From positions 1-64,000 of the forward strand of contig JBMNJE010000011.1 in the NCBI GenBank assembly GCA_050951505.1: 64,000 bases of DNA, in the 5' to 3' direction. The notes under the pieces were generated by a model. That model was not told the DNA's origin, made no database searches, and saw only the letters and a program-made list of their open reading frames with translations. This DNA is from DUOA01 sp012839095 (GTDB taxonomy: Bacteria; Bacillota; Clostridia; Caldicoprobacterales; DTU083). The position numbers and the translations under genes are program-made. Shown piece by piece: positions 43,280 through 52,039 of the stretch (its first letter is position 1; each line of letters opens with the position of its first letter).

Positions 43280-43645
43280 ATGCAGATTAGCCGTAAGGGC
43301 GACACTGTTTACTTTGATGTAAAAAGTGATATCTATTTTGTAAATGCCCAGGAGATTCGTCAAATAATTCTGGATAATATAAAGGAAACCGATAAAACAG
43401 CTGTGGTTAACCTGTCGAAGGTTGAGTTTATGGACAGTTCAGGACTCAGTATTTTTATTACTCTTCTGAAAAGAGTAAAAGAAAAGGACGGAAAACTTAT
43501 ATTGGAATATCCACAGTTGGGAGTTTTGAAGTTTCTGGAGATGACCCAGCTGGATAAACTGATGGAAATCAGGAAAGCGGACGAACCTAAGACAGGCAGC
43601 TGGCCTGAAACAAAAGGCGGATGGCCCGACATAGAGAACAAGTAG
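43280..43645 (+). CDS. STAS-domain protein (anti-sigma-factor antagonist type)
   Basis: 121 residues. The STAS core TAVVNLSKVEFMDSSGLSIFITLLKRVKEKDG (about 40-72) includes the DSSG motif whose Ser is phosphorylated by anti-sigma kinases of the SpoIIAB/RsbW kind. A C-terminal tail of about 20 residues rich in Trp, Gly and Lys is unusual. No partner kinase or sigma factor gene is adjacent. It could act in partner switching elsewhere on the chromosome. Confidence 0.85.
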   Translation: MQISRKGDTVYFDVKSDIYFVNAQEIRQIILDNIKETDKTAVVNLSKVEFMDSSGLSIFITLLKRVKEKDGKLILEYPQLGVLKFLEMTQLDKLMEIRKADEPKTGSWPETKGGWPDIENK

Positions 43646-43646
43646 T

Positions 43647-44051
43647 TTGATTTATGCGATTACCAATTCCTTAAAAAATGTTAAGGGAATAAGCCTGGCT
43701 GAAAAAACGGGTTATTCGCTGTTAGATATTCCAAGCAAATATCCTGGTATAGAAAATATCGATTATACGATCATCGAATATAATGGCAGGTATTCCTTAA
43801 AATATAATATTTATCAACAGGGGCGCAATGTTGAATCACAGATTATGTTAAACAATATAAATGATGCAGACCCAGGAACGGGCAGCAACCTAATCTGGGT
43901 GCTTTATAACGATGCAGCGTCTCTCCTTCCCTCGCTCTCAATAAGATCACCCAGCGAGTTAATCAAAGAGGGAGTTATTAATGTGCTTACCTCGATAAGG
44001 GTCAATTCCGATAGAGTAGGAATTGGCTCTCTTTCATTTTGGCCGGAGTAG
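43647..44051 (+). CDS. Hypothetical protein
   Basis: 134 codons starting at TTG 43647, one base after the STAS stop, with no clear ribosome site (coupling by re-initiation would be needed). The sequence is Asn/Ile/Ser-rich with no recognised motif; a segment of the type AITNSLKNVKGI resembles short helices in several small spore or lipoprotein domains, but not enough to name one. It may be a real small gene or the remnant of one. Not conserved in anything I recognise. Confidence 0.35.
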   Translation: MIYAITNSLKNVKGISLAEKTGYSLLDIPSKYPGIENIDYTIIEYNGRYSLKYNIYQQGRNVESQIMLNNINDADPGTGSNLIWVLYNDAASLLPSLSIRSPSELIKEGVINVLTSIRVNSDRVGIGSLSFWPE

Positions 44052-44165
44052 CCAAAGAATACTAACGAGTGTGGTTCACGAATTAAGAGCATATAGAATA
44101 TCATATAAGTGTAGATATAAATTGAGGCTTAATTACAGGAAATCACGGGAAGGAGTGCACTTTTT

Positions 44166-44378
44166 ATGTATTACGGTTATCAAACAGATTACAGAGCATC
44201 TGATCCCAGAAAACCCGATCCTCCGGCACAACCCAATCTTGTGCTTGCAAGAGCCTATGTTCCGGTTCAGACATATACCAGAGCTTTCCCACCCGAGGAG
44301 GCTTTGAAGGAAGGCACCTTGTTTCCGGAACTGGTAAGGCCATATGTTAAGAATAAACGCCAGGGGGGTTTGCTATGA
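44166..44378 (+). CDS. cotJA: Spore coat-associated protein CotJA
   Basis: 70 residues, with GGAAGGAG upstream. The Pro-rich N-terminus and core LVLARAYVPVQTYTRAFPPEEALKEGTLFPEL are characteristic of CotJA. It is first gene of the cotJABC operon, expressed in the mother cell during sporulation (sigma-E control in Bacillus). Its stop overlaps the cotJB ATG by 4 bases. Confidence 0.93.
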   Translation: MYYGYQTDYRASDPRKPDPPAQPNLVLARAYVPVQTYTRAFPPEEALKEGTLFPELVRPYVKNKRQGGLL

Positions 44379-44638
44379 GAAATGATCAAAAAGAGATGCT
44401 GCTGGACAGAATCAGAGCATATGAGTTCTCTGCGGTGGAGTTAAATCTCTATCTGGACAGTCATCCTGGAGATCAGAGAGCCCTTAACGATTATAACACC
44501 TTTGTCAGGCAGATCGCTGCACTGAAAAATGAATATGAAAGACTCTACGGGCCTCTTATCAATTTTGGCTTTGGCTCCAATACAGACAGAAATCGATGGC
44601 AGTGGCTCGATGATCCATGGCCCTGGGAAAACTATTAG
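44375..44638 (+). CDS. cotJB: Spore coat protein CotJB
   Basis: 87 residues. AYEFSAVELNLYLDSHPGDQRALNDYNTF and the WPWE ending are hallmarks of CotJB. It lies between cotJA and cotJC and is needed with them for inner coat assembly. An ATGA overlap with cotJA implies translational coupling. Confidence 0.93.
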   Translation: MRNDQKEMLLDRIRAYEFSAVELNLYLDSHPGDQRALNDYNTFVRQIAALKNEYERLYGPLINFGFGSNTDRNRWQWLDDPWPWENY

Positions 44639-44655
44639 GGATGGAGGTATGATGT

Positions 44656-45228
44656 ATGTGGTTATATGAAAAGAAATTACAGTATCCTGTTAAAATAAAA
44701 AGACCGAATCCCAAAATGGCTGCAGCAATTTTAAGTCAGTATGGCGGTCCGGATGGTGAGCTGGCGGCATCGTTGAGATATATCTCTCAAAGACATCATA
44801 TGCCTATCCCGGAAGCGAAGGGAATGCTGAATGATATTGGGACTGAAGAACTTGCTCACTTTGAGATGGTTGGAGCCATGGTACACCAGCTGATGAAGGG
44901 TGCAACCATAGAACAAATCAAGCAAGCCGGGGCAGAATCCTGGTATACGGATCATGACAGGGCCACCTGGCCGGGTACCGGTACAGGTGTTCCGTTTACT
45001 GCAGCTTATATTATGTCTAAGGGTGATCCTATTGCAGACTTAGTGGAAGATATGGCTGCCGAGGAAAAAGCCAGAGCAACATATGAGCACCTGATTGATC
45101 TGGCAGATGATCCGGATGTAATTGATCCGCTCAGATGGCTGAGGCAAAGGGAAGTAGTTCACTTCCAGCGGTTTGGTGAGATTCTGAATAAGCTATATGA
45201 GTGGAAGGACAGTAAGAAATATTATTAG
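44656..45228 (+). CDS. cotJC: Spore coat manganese-catalase-like protein CotJC
   Basis: 190 residues. MWLYEKKLQYPVKI opens the family. The ferritin-like four-helix fold has metal ligands in GELAASLRYISQRH, GTEELAHFEMVGAMVHQL and EEKARATYEHLIDLADDPDV. It is related to Mn catalases and is laid down in the spore coat. The gene is intact here. Highly similar fragments of it reappear at 47323-47436 and 49797-49861. Confidence 0.95.
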   Translation: MWLYEKKLQYPVKIKRPNPKMAAAILSQYGGPDGELAASLRYISQRHHMPIPEAKGMLNDIGTEELAHFEMVGAMVHQLMKGATIEQIKQAGAESWYTDHDRATWPGTGTGVPFTAAYIMSKGDPIADLVEDMAAEEKARATYEHLIDLADDPDVIDPLRWLRQREVVHFQRFGEILNKLYEWKDSKKYY

Positions 45229-45231
45229 GTA

Positions 45232-45268
45232 ACAACAGGGCCTGCGTAATGCGGGCCGCTGTTTCTTC
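45232..45268 (+). terminator. Terminator after cotJC
   Basis: AACAGGGCCTGC and GCGGGCCGCTGTT form an interrupted stem around GTAAT, followed by TCTTCT. Confidence 0.65.
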
Positions 45269-45994
45269 TATTCATTTTGATAGTGTCTATCTCAACTTCG
45301 TCTATTGCTGCAGCGATGGTATAAAGATGATTTTCTGCAAAGTCTGCACACAACAGAATGTGTCCCGACTCTCTCTGTCAGGGGAGGGGTATAGGTAACT
45401 TAGCCGGCTCCCAGCACTGGTTTCCTTATGCATGTTGTATATTTTAGAATTTCTTTATACTGTCTGCAACAAGTTGTCGCATTTCTCGATTATGCGATCG
45501 TTGCTTTTTAAAATGCCATAAAGAAAGAAGATATAATGTTTACGAGCCTCAGGTTAAAAAGGAGGATTATCAGCAACGAGAAAGCAAAAGTTTTTTGCAA
45601 AAAATGCACCACAATTCTCTTACAAGCTTAGTTGCATCCCTTTATGATGGTAACAGCACAGTGCAAGGTGGCGATATTTTTTGTGACTCATTGTAGCTCT
45701 TCGACTTATCATTCCGCTGAAGCTTGAACTGCATCAGGCAGCTGTCAGCCTACCTACACCTCAAGAACAAACGATTGTTATTAGGCAACAAGGAATAGCA
45801 TTTGTCTTTTTGCGAGAGTCAAATGGGGATTCATAATATTTTAATACTATTATTGCATTCAGACCGAGTTTCCACTAAACTAGACATGAAGAGTTCTCCT
45901 ATGTTTGGTATTTTTGTGGTGACAATATTCTAAACAATGTGGGATCCTTTATTCTATCGATTTACCGTTTATTAACGCAGGAGGGGTTTAGTAG
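45269..45994. other. Non-coding, possibly decayed region
   Basis: About 730 bp without a supported gene. A promoter-like TATAAT near 45530 and AAAAAGGAGG near 45559 are followed only by short frames (for example SNEKAKVFCKKCTTILLQA, then a stop), suggesting the wreck of a gene. Composition is more AT-rich than the flanking core genes. It marks the start of the accessory region running to about 53.2 kb. Confidence 0.4.
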
Positions 45995-47179
45995 ATGGAA
46001 CATATTATACAAATAACAATACAAGAGTTTGAGAAATTCACTTACTTTATTCACAACGAACAACCTAAAATATCAGCAAAGCTTGGAGTATTAGGTAAAA
46101 AAGATTCTTATAAGTTGAATAAGCAGCTTCGCTATAAAAAGAAATGCAATGCCCCTAATTATAATCAGGATCAATATCATACAATAGACTTGATGTTTTC
46201 GCTGGCACTGGCTGGCGAACTTTATGTTAAAGCTAGCAATGAAAAAGGTATTCCGTCATTGAAACGGACCGATGCCATGCATAGTTTTGAAAAATTGACT
46301 ACTAGAGAAAAGTATACTTTTCTTCTGCAGACATACTGGACAAAATATGATTTTAAAGGGAAGGTCGATAGTTTTTCTAGTATTAAATCTTTTCATAACA
46401 TGCTTATCTCTATAGCAAATGCGGAAAAAGGGCAAAGAATTACAAAGGATGAGCTAGGTTTGAATTGGAACATGTTTTCCTCAAGTGCTGCTTTTTTACA
46501 CCACATTAGGTTCTTTGGATTTGGTGAATTAGAAGAAATCGAAGGAGCAAAAGGAAAATATGAAGATTCGGTTAAAGCCTTCATACCGAATGAATTCGGA
46601 ATTCAGACATGTTCTTTTTTACTCACGGTACTTCATTTATGGGGTCATAAGGATATCCGGTTTCTTCTCACGAAGGATGAAGTAGAGTTTAATACCAAAG
46701 ATCCATTTGACTTTTTTAAAACCATATTCGACGATGATAGCGTGATCAATACTGTCATTTCGAAAAACGATTATGATAGGAGCGGCGTTTATACATTTAA
46801 AGTAAGCCTTACAAAGGATTGCTGGAGAAAAATAAATGTTTCTCATGAACATACGCTTAGCCAATTCCACCGTGCAATCCAAAAAGCATTTGATTTTGAC
46901 GATGATCATCTTTATGCTTTTTATATAAATGGAAATCGCCGTACTGGACAGCCTATATATTGTATGGATGTCCAAGATGAAAGAAAAACAACTGAAGAAA
47001 CACATATAGATGACCTAGGGCTATACAAAGGTCAAAAACTTTATTATCTTTTTGATTTTGGCGATATGTGGGAATTTGAAATTCTTCTCACAAATATCAG
47101 TAAAGACACAATAATACCCCCGATACCTGAAATAATCGAGATAAAAGGTGAATCACCAGATCAATATAACAGCTGGTAA
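45995..47179 (+). CDS. Protein with C-terminal pRiA4b ORF-3-like domain
   Basis: 394 residues, GGAGGGG before ATG 45995. The C-terminal about 130 residues (YTFKVSLTKDCWRKINVSHEHTL, FDFDDDHLYAF, LYYLFDFGDMWEFEILL) match the pRiA4b ORF-3/IS1096 passenger domain, a small beta-alpha domain common near mobile elements. The N-terminal about 250 residues have no signature I recognise. Codon use is AT-richer than the core genes, suggesting lateral origin. Function unknown; no partner genes adjoin it. Confidence 0.75.
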   Translation: MEHIIQITIQEFEKFTYFIHNEQPKISAKLGVLGKKDSYKLNKQLRYKKKCNAPNYNQDQYHTIDLMFSLALAGELYVKASNEKGIPSLKRTDAMHSFEKLTTREKYTFLLQTYWTKYDFKGKVDSFSSIKSFHNMLISIANAEKGQRITKDELGLNWNMFSSSAAFLHHIRFFGFGELEEIEGAKGKYEDSVKAFIPNEFGIQTCSFLLTVLHLWGHKDIRFLLTKDEVEFNTKDPFDFFKTIFDDDSVINTVISKNDYDRSGVYTFKVSLTKDCWRKINVSHEHTLSQFHRAIQKAFDFDDDHLYAFYINGNRRTGQPIYCMDVQDERKTTEETHIDDLGLYKGQKLYYLFDFGDMWEFEILLTNISKDTIIPPIPEIIEIKGESPDQYNSW

Positions 47180-47322
47180 GAACAAGCCTCCGATGGAGAT
47201 GATCGACAATCAAGGCAACATTAGATATACATCAAACGAGGAGAGTATGCCTCTAGAAAACTTTCAAGCGAATTAGTTTACAGTGGACTAAGCCCTGCAG
47301 TTATCAACGATATCATCATGGT

Positions 47323-47436
47323 ACCCATGAACTTGCTCACTTTGAGATGGTTGGAGCCATGGTACGCCAGCTGATGAAAAATGCAACAATAGAGCAAATC
47401 AAAGAAGCAGGGGCAGAATCCTGGTATACGGATCAA
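47323..47436 (+). pseudogene. cotJC fragment A (central part)
   Basis: Encodes HELAHFEMVGAMVRQL...NATIEQIKEAGAESWYTDQ, matching CotJC residues of about 63-99. DNA identity to 44843-44957 is very high, with long exact stretches such as 47329-47364. It has no start and ends at TGC TGA. It is a recent partial duplicate, not a gene. Confidence 0.85.
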
Positions 47437-47437
47437 A

Positions 47438-47459
47438 CCTGCTGATGCAGGCCTTTTTC
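47438..47459 (+). terminator. Small terminator-like hairpin after cotJC fragment A
   Basis: CCTGC-TGAT-GCAGG (47438-47451) followed by CCTTTTTC. Confidence 0.6.
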
Positions 47460-47556
47460 ATATCATTGCTTAGCCCGGTGCAAGTGTAAGAAAAACACAT
47501 AGGAAAAATCTCTTAGCATTTAATAGAATATTAACAAATCTTTAATAAAATTAGCA

Positions 47557-47585
47557 TTGACAAATAGGTCTATGTGACATAGACT
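47557..47585 (+). promoter_or_regulatory. blaI promoter with palindromic operator
   Basis: TTGACA (47557-47562), 17-bp spacer, TAGACT (47580-47585). The perfect palindrome GTCTATGTGACATAGAC (47568-47584) covers spacer and -10. A second, weaker half-site pair (GGTC...GACC, about 47594-47612) follows before the ribosome site. This is the classical position for autorepression by BlaI/MecI-type repressors. Confidence 0.85.
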
Positions 47586-47625
47586 AACAGTAGGGTCGAC
47601 CTATTATAGACCAAGGAGGTTTATC

Positions 47626-47988
47626 ATGAAAGAATATGAACTCACAGAAAGTGAAGAGAAGTTTGCTAATATCATTTGGCAGAACGAACCTATTGCTTCT
47701 GGTGACCTGGTAAAGCTGTCTGAAAAGGAAATGAACTGGAAGAAATCCACTACCTATACTGTGCTGAAAAAGCTTTGTGAAAAAGGTATCTTCAGAAATG
47801 AAAATGCTGTTGTTTCATCTATAATCACTAAGGATGAATACCGAGCAAAGCAAAGCATCCGTTTCGTGGAGGATACTTTTGGAGGGTCATTGCCCAGATT
47901 TTTAACAGCTTTTATAGGAGCAAAAAAGTTAAGTAAAAACCAGGCAGAAGAGTTGAAAAAATTAATTGATGAGCACAAGGAGGTATAG
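47626..47988 (+). CDS. BlaI/MecI-family repressor
   Basis: 120 residues, with CCAAGGAGG before ATG 47626. The winged-helix N-terminus (LTESEEKFANIIWQNEPIASGDLVKLSEKEMNWKKSTTYTVLKKL) is typical, and a helical dimerisation tail contains the region normally cleaved on induction. It should bind the palindrome in its own promoter. The stop is followed 2 bp later by the BlaR1-like sensor, forming a two-gene signalling unit. No beta-lactamase gene is adjacent, so the target may be elsewhere. Confidence 0.92.
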   Translation: MKEYELTESEEKFANIIWQNEPIASGDLVKLSEKEMNWKKSTTYTVLKKLCEKGIFRNENAVVSSIITKDEYRAKQSIRFVEDTFGGSLPRFLTAFIGAKKLSKNQAEELKKLIDEHKEV

Positions 47989-47990
47989 TA

Positions 47991-49793
47991 ATGAGTAAGA
48001 TGTTTCTTTCCGTATTGAATATGAGTATTACGGCCAGCTATGTAATCCTATTTGTAGTCATTATAAGACTGATGCTCAAAAGGGCTCCAAAGGTTATCTC
48101 CTATGCCTTATGGAGTGTGGTTGCTTTTCGCCTTCTAATCCCATTCTCATTTAAAAGCATCTATAGTCTTTTGCCACGTAAGACGAGTACAGTGCCAATC
48201 CAAAATGGGATCACCTATCAGCAAAGTCCACTGCTTAATAGCGGAATAAGAGTACTCGATACTATCACGAGTGAATCCCTTCTTACGCCAGCTACAGGTG
48301 CCAGTGTAAGTCCATTACAGGTTTTAATAGAAACAGGGGCATACATCTGGATAGCAGGCATAATAGCACTGCTCATTTACAGCTTTGTATCCATCTTAAT
48401 TTTGAAAAGGCAGCTTAGAGCCGCACAATTTGTAGAAAAGAATATTTTCGAAGCCAGGAATTTGAAAACACCTTTTGTGCTTGGGCTGATAAGACCAAAA
48501 ATATACCTGCCGGTTGGTCTTAAGGATGATGAAAGAGACTATATTTTGCTTCATGAACAAACCCACATTAGTCGAAAAGACCATATCATTAAGATATTAG
48601 CTTTCTTAGTATTGTCTATCCATTGGTTTAATCCCCTTGTATGGATTGCATATATTGTAATGAGCATAGATATGGAGCTTTCCTGTGATGAAAGGGTACT
48701 AAAAGAAATGGATGAAGAAGTTAAAAAGCCTTATGCTAACTCATTGTTATCCCTTGCCGCCGGAAGGCATATTCTTAACGGAAGTCCAATTGCCTTTAGC
48801 GAGGGCAATGTAAAATGGAGAATTAAAAATGTGTTGAACTATAAAAAGCCTGCTTTTTGGTTTACCTTGATCTCCGTATTATTTGCCCTTGTAATAGGAA
48901 TAGGGCTGCTGGCAAACCCGGAAGATAAAGGTTTCAATGAGATCATCAACAGCAATAAAGGCCCTGGGGAAAACATACAGTTAGCGGTTACTCAAGAGGA
49001 CAACCAGGAGTTAACGGGAAAAGTTGCTAACGATATGGTGAATATAATTGATGGTTTTTCGGAAATAGATAAGCATATTAAAGACTATACTTTTGATGTT
49101 TCATATGACGGGGATTTGGAATGGGATGAACGGGTTTATAGCATTCATGGCACATATGACTTAAATGGGGATGGCCAAGCAGATAGCATAAATGCTGTAT
49201 TAATAGCGGGTAATGAGGATGGTTCCTATATTGAGGTAAATGGAATGAAACTGGAATTAAATTTCTACAACCCAACCGGTGCAGCAAATATTATTGATTT
49301 GGACAGCAAGGATGCTTATACAGAAGTGGCTATTTTCGACGATGGGGCAAGCGGAGATCCTGCTTTTACCTTTATTCGCTATGATGGTACAAAGCTGTAT
49401 ACCGTAGGAACAATAGATCGATATGCGTTAATGGATGGACAGGGAAAGTTCATATCATGGTTTCATATGGCTAATAACTTCAAACCGAAATTCTTTTCCG
49501 CATTGGGAGAATTTAAGAACAATGAATATGTTATAACAAATCATGATATAGAACAATACAAAGGCAAAACATATGAAGTTAATGGAACCGGATTTTTTGT
49601 ACCCTTAGATAATAATCCCGAAGACCATTTTGAACACATGGTATGGGACTCAGAGACTCTAAGAGAATTCAATGAAACGAAGATAAAGCTTCTGGATATT
49701 CATATGAGCCCGGATGATCCGACTCTAAACTGCTTTTATGTTGAACTGCCGGATGGAGAGAAGGGGCTCTTGTACTTCTGGATAGGAGATTGA
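47991..49793 (+). CDS. BlaR1-like membrane metalloprotease sensor (M56)
   Basis: 600 residues. Four membrane segments precede or flank the cytoplasmic gluzincin domain with HEQTH (about residue 188) and the downstream Glu in MELSCDERVL. A last membrane helix (WFTLISVLFALVIGIGLLA, about 290) leads to an extracellular domain of about 290 residues. That domain is not a penicillin-binding sensor: it is beta-rich and holds YDLNGDGQADSI, which resembles an EF-hand-like calcium loop. The protein probably cleaves the BlaI partner when the outer domain senses a signal other than, or in addition to, beta-lactams. Confidence 0.88.
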   Translation: MSKMFLSVLNMSITASYVILFVVIIRLMLKRAPKVISYALWSVVAFRLLIPFSFKSIYSLLPRKTSTVPIQNGITYQQSPLLNSGIRVLDTITSESLLTPATGASVSPLQVLIETGAYIWIAGIIALLIYSFVSILILKRQLRAAQFVEKNIFEARNLKTPFVLGLIRPKIYLPVGLKDDERDYILLHEQTHISRKDHIIKILAFLVLSIHWFNPLVWIAYIVMSIDMELSCDERVLKEMDEEVKKPYANSLLSLAAGRHILNGSPIAFSEGNVKWRIKNVLNYKKPAFWFTLISVLFALVIGIGLLANPEDKGFNEIINSNKGPGENIQLAVTQEDNQELTGKVANDMVNIIDGFSEIDKHIKDYTFDVSYDGDLEWDERVYSIHGTYDLNGDGQADSINAVLIAGNEDGSYIEVNGMKLELNFYNPTGAANIIDLDSKDAYTEVAIFDDGASGDPAFTFIRYDGTKLYTVGTIDRYALMDGQGKFISWFHMANNFKPKFFSALGEFKNNEYVITNHDIEQYKGKTYEVNGTGFFVPLDNNPEDHFEHMVWDSETLREFNETKIKLLDIHMSPDDPTLNCFYVELPDGEKGLLYFWIGD

Positions 49794-49796
49794 AGC

Positions 49797-49861
49797 CTGC
49801 AGCGGTTAGGTGAGATATTAGATATGCTTTATAAATGGTAGGATAGCAAAAAGTACTTTTG
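49797..49861 (+). pseudogene. cotJC fragment B (C-terminal end)
   Basis: QRLGEILDMLYKW-stop-DSKKYF parallels the CotJC end QRFGEILNKLYEWKDSKKYY. An in-frame TAG interrupts it. It starts just 4 bp after the BlaR1 stop and is followed by a terminator. Confidence 0.8.
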
Positions 49862-49869
49862 ATAAATGC

Positions 49870-49893
49870 GACCCGTCGAACGGGTCTTTTTTT
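49870..49893 (+). terminator. Terminator after the BlaI/BlaR1 unit
   Basis: GACCCG-TCGAA-CGGGTC followed by TTTTTTT. Confidence 0.9.
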
Positions 49894-50102
49894 ATAAACT
49901 CATTCCTCATCCGATGGCAGCTTATTATGGCACTGGTACCGGATGTCCTTATTTTTTAGAACAACATCCCGCAAGGAGGGTCTTTTTATTATCCGGATAA
50001 TCTGCTAATTATATCTTTGTTTATCAAGACTAATAATCACATCAATTTTACCTTCCGAAGATGTATACAGTGTCAAGCATTTCTATAGACGAAAAACAGC
50101 AC

Positions 50103-50460
50103 GGCCTCAGGTCGATAACCCGTTCCAGGGATTCTATGCAGTCAACAAGGATGCCAAAAATCCTGAAGCAGCCATAAAACGCTCTTCTCTGTAGTAGGCC
50201 ACTGGAACTCCTGGTTTGACGGACTTATATTCATGAACTCTCCGGAAAAATATCCTCTGCAGAGCTATCTCCAGACTGTAGTAATAAATAGGGATCTGTC
50301 GCTGGTATCTTCTACTGACCTTAAGTCCTTTGCGGAGATGTCAGATAAAACGCTTAAGGCAGCACAGATTTTCATGGGAGCACTGCCCATTATCAGTGTG
50401 TACCCGTTCCTGCAGAAATACTTTGTCAAGGGGATTGTAGTAGGCAGTGTAAAAGGGTAA
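50103..50460 (+). pseudogene. Relic of an Lpl-type importer: binding-protein fragment joined to an LplC-type permease C-terminus
   Basis: 50103-50180 encodes DNPFQGFYAVNKDAKNPEAAIK, like the C-terminal region of LplA-type binding proteins. After a stop at about 50193, another frame (50188-50460) gives VVGHWNSWFDGLIFMNSPEKYPLQSYLQTVV and ends YPFLQKYFVKGIVVGSVKG, the LplC-type C-terminus that also closes the intact permease at 9059-9934. A large internal deletion has joined the ends of two neighbouring transporter genes. Neither part is functional. Confidence 0.8.
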
Positions 50461-50599
50461 GGTATATGTTCCGCTCAAGTGATGAGACACAGTGAAGTTG
50501 TCCGCTTCCTGCGTATTGGTAAGAAGACTAACTATTTTCGAATTGCTATAATTAGTGGTATTATTATAGCATATTAAAGGTTGAAGGTGTGTGAGATAT

Positions 50600-51394
50600 A
50601 TGACCCTGAATGAATTTATTGATAAGTATGCTTCTGAGGCTGTTAAGAAACAATGGGGACACTTGTATAAGTGTAAGTTTGATGAGAAAGATGGCTTTTT
50701 TATACCCAGCGGCTTCTGTCTGATAAACAGAATTAGTAAGATCCCGCATTTAATTATACTGGTAAACTCATATAAGAGAGCTATGATAAAATACGATGGA
50801 CAACTGTCCCTTTCTATTTTCAACAGTGAATCAGAACTGAATAATGCTTTATTGTATCATAATCAATATTTTGAAGAGCGCTACGGGCAGTATCACGCTT
50901 TCAAAAGCTTTTGCGATTCCGCAGTTGGATGTGATCCCTTTGCATTACCGGACAGGATTATAATGGAGATACATGCAGCATCGAGTCTTGATGATCAATA
51001 TACAAGAAACTTAAGGATGCTGTTGGAGCTGTTCAGAGATCCATCATTTGACAAATGGCTGATAAGTTATTATTTCATCAGGGAATCCTATAATTTGCTC
51101 CTGTATCTGGAGCAGTTTCTCATATCTTTGCAAAATATGAAGCTTGTAAAGATTGCTGATGTATATTACTCAGAAACTAATAAAACATACCATGTATTAA
51201 GTGAAAGCTGTGAGTATGCCAGGTATGTAAGTTTTGAAATTGAAGTAACTATAAACTTGTTGACAAAGGATGGGTGGAAATACTTTGGAGAGGTCAACAG
51301 GAATGATAATGTACGTGTCAAAACTTTTAGTAAGGACAACAAAATAATTGCTGTCTGGGATGATATAGCAAAAAACACTATAAGTTGTCAATAA
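50600..51394 (+). CDS. Hypothetical protein
   Basis: 264 residues from ATG 50600; GAAGG lies about 11 bases upstream, while GTG 50591 is too close to it. No signal peptide, membrane segment or known motif is evident. It is rich in aromatic and charged residues and is predicted to be mostly helical, with a beta-rich end (SFEIEVTINLLTKDGWKYFGEV). It sits between transporter and kinase relics, so it was probably acquired or left behind in the same rearrangements. No function is proposed. Confidence 0.6.
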   Translation: MTLNEFIDKYASEAVKKQWGHLYKCKFDEKDGFFIPSGFCLINRISKIPHLIILVNSYKRAMIKYDGQLSLSIFNSESELNNALLYHNQYFEERYGQYHAFKSFCDSAVGCDPFALPDRIIMEIHAASSLDDQYTRNLRMLLELFRDPSFDKWLISYYFIRESYNLLLYLEQFLISLQNMKLVKIADVYYSETNKTYHVLSESCEYARYVSFEIEVTINLLTKDGWKYFGEVNRNDNVRVKTFSKDNKIIAVWDDIAKNTISCQ

Positions 51395-51457
51395 ATGTAG
51401 TACCTTACATGTATACGGCGAGCTATGATATGCTTTAGTCGTGAATAGCAATGTATG

Positions 51458-51976
51458 TCTACAGACTGCACTTAAGAGAGAGCTGGATGCGTCTGGCTCT
51501 CATTCTATGCTGATAAAATCAATTCTGTTATGAACTATATACAAAAGCAGCAATATGACTGCCTCAGTGACGAAAACCTTTATTTACTGGCAACAATTCC
51601 TAATTCCATCAATACATATGAAAAAGCCAAGTCCATACTGCGCCTGCAAAGGCGGCTTCATGCCGTTAAAAGCAGCGTGCTTACTGTTGATATAAATGGC
51701 AGACCCTATTTACTTGCTAATTCCAAGCTTACAAATCAAAATTTTGTATTTGTTGGGTATACCTCTGAAGATGAGGTTTTCAGTAAGCTTAGGGCTTTCA
51801 GAACTCGTTTTTGGATTTTCACTGCAGTAGCCGTAACTATAATTTTCTTCTTTACACTGTCAACCTACAGGTTTATACACAAACCTCTCCTAAAGACATT
51901 TTTCATGTTTTTAATCCAAAACTCAGCAAAAAATTTGACTTCATATACCATTTATTATATGCTAATCTATAGTTAA
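51458..51976 (+). pseudogene. YesM-like sensor histidine kinase fragment
   Basis: LQTALKRELDASGSHSMLIKS continues, after a frame change near 51515, with NSVMNYIQKQQYDCLSDENLYLLATIPNSINTYEKA and RPYLLANSKLTNQNFVFVGYTSEDEVFSKL. A transmembrane helix (FWIFTAVAVTIIFFFTL) and the start of HAMP (IHKPLLKT) follow. This is the extracellular sensor half of YesM-type kinases that accompany Lpl importers. The start, HAMP remainder and kinase domain are missing, so it is a relic. Confidence 0.75.
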
Positions 51977-52039
51977 ATTTTGATTCGGGCACCTCTTTAT
52001 AAAAATTCGCTGATAATTAAATACTTATGGGGGAAAACA

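Noticed and set aside
44023..44307. 94-codon frame overlapping cotJA
   Set aside because: Different frame from cotJA, no ribosome site, overlaps a well-supported gene.
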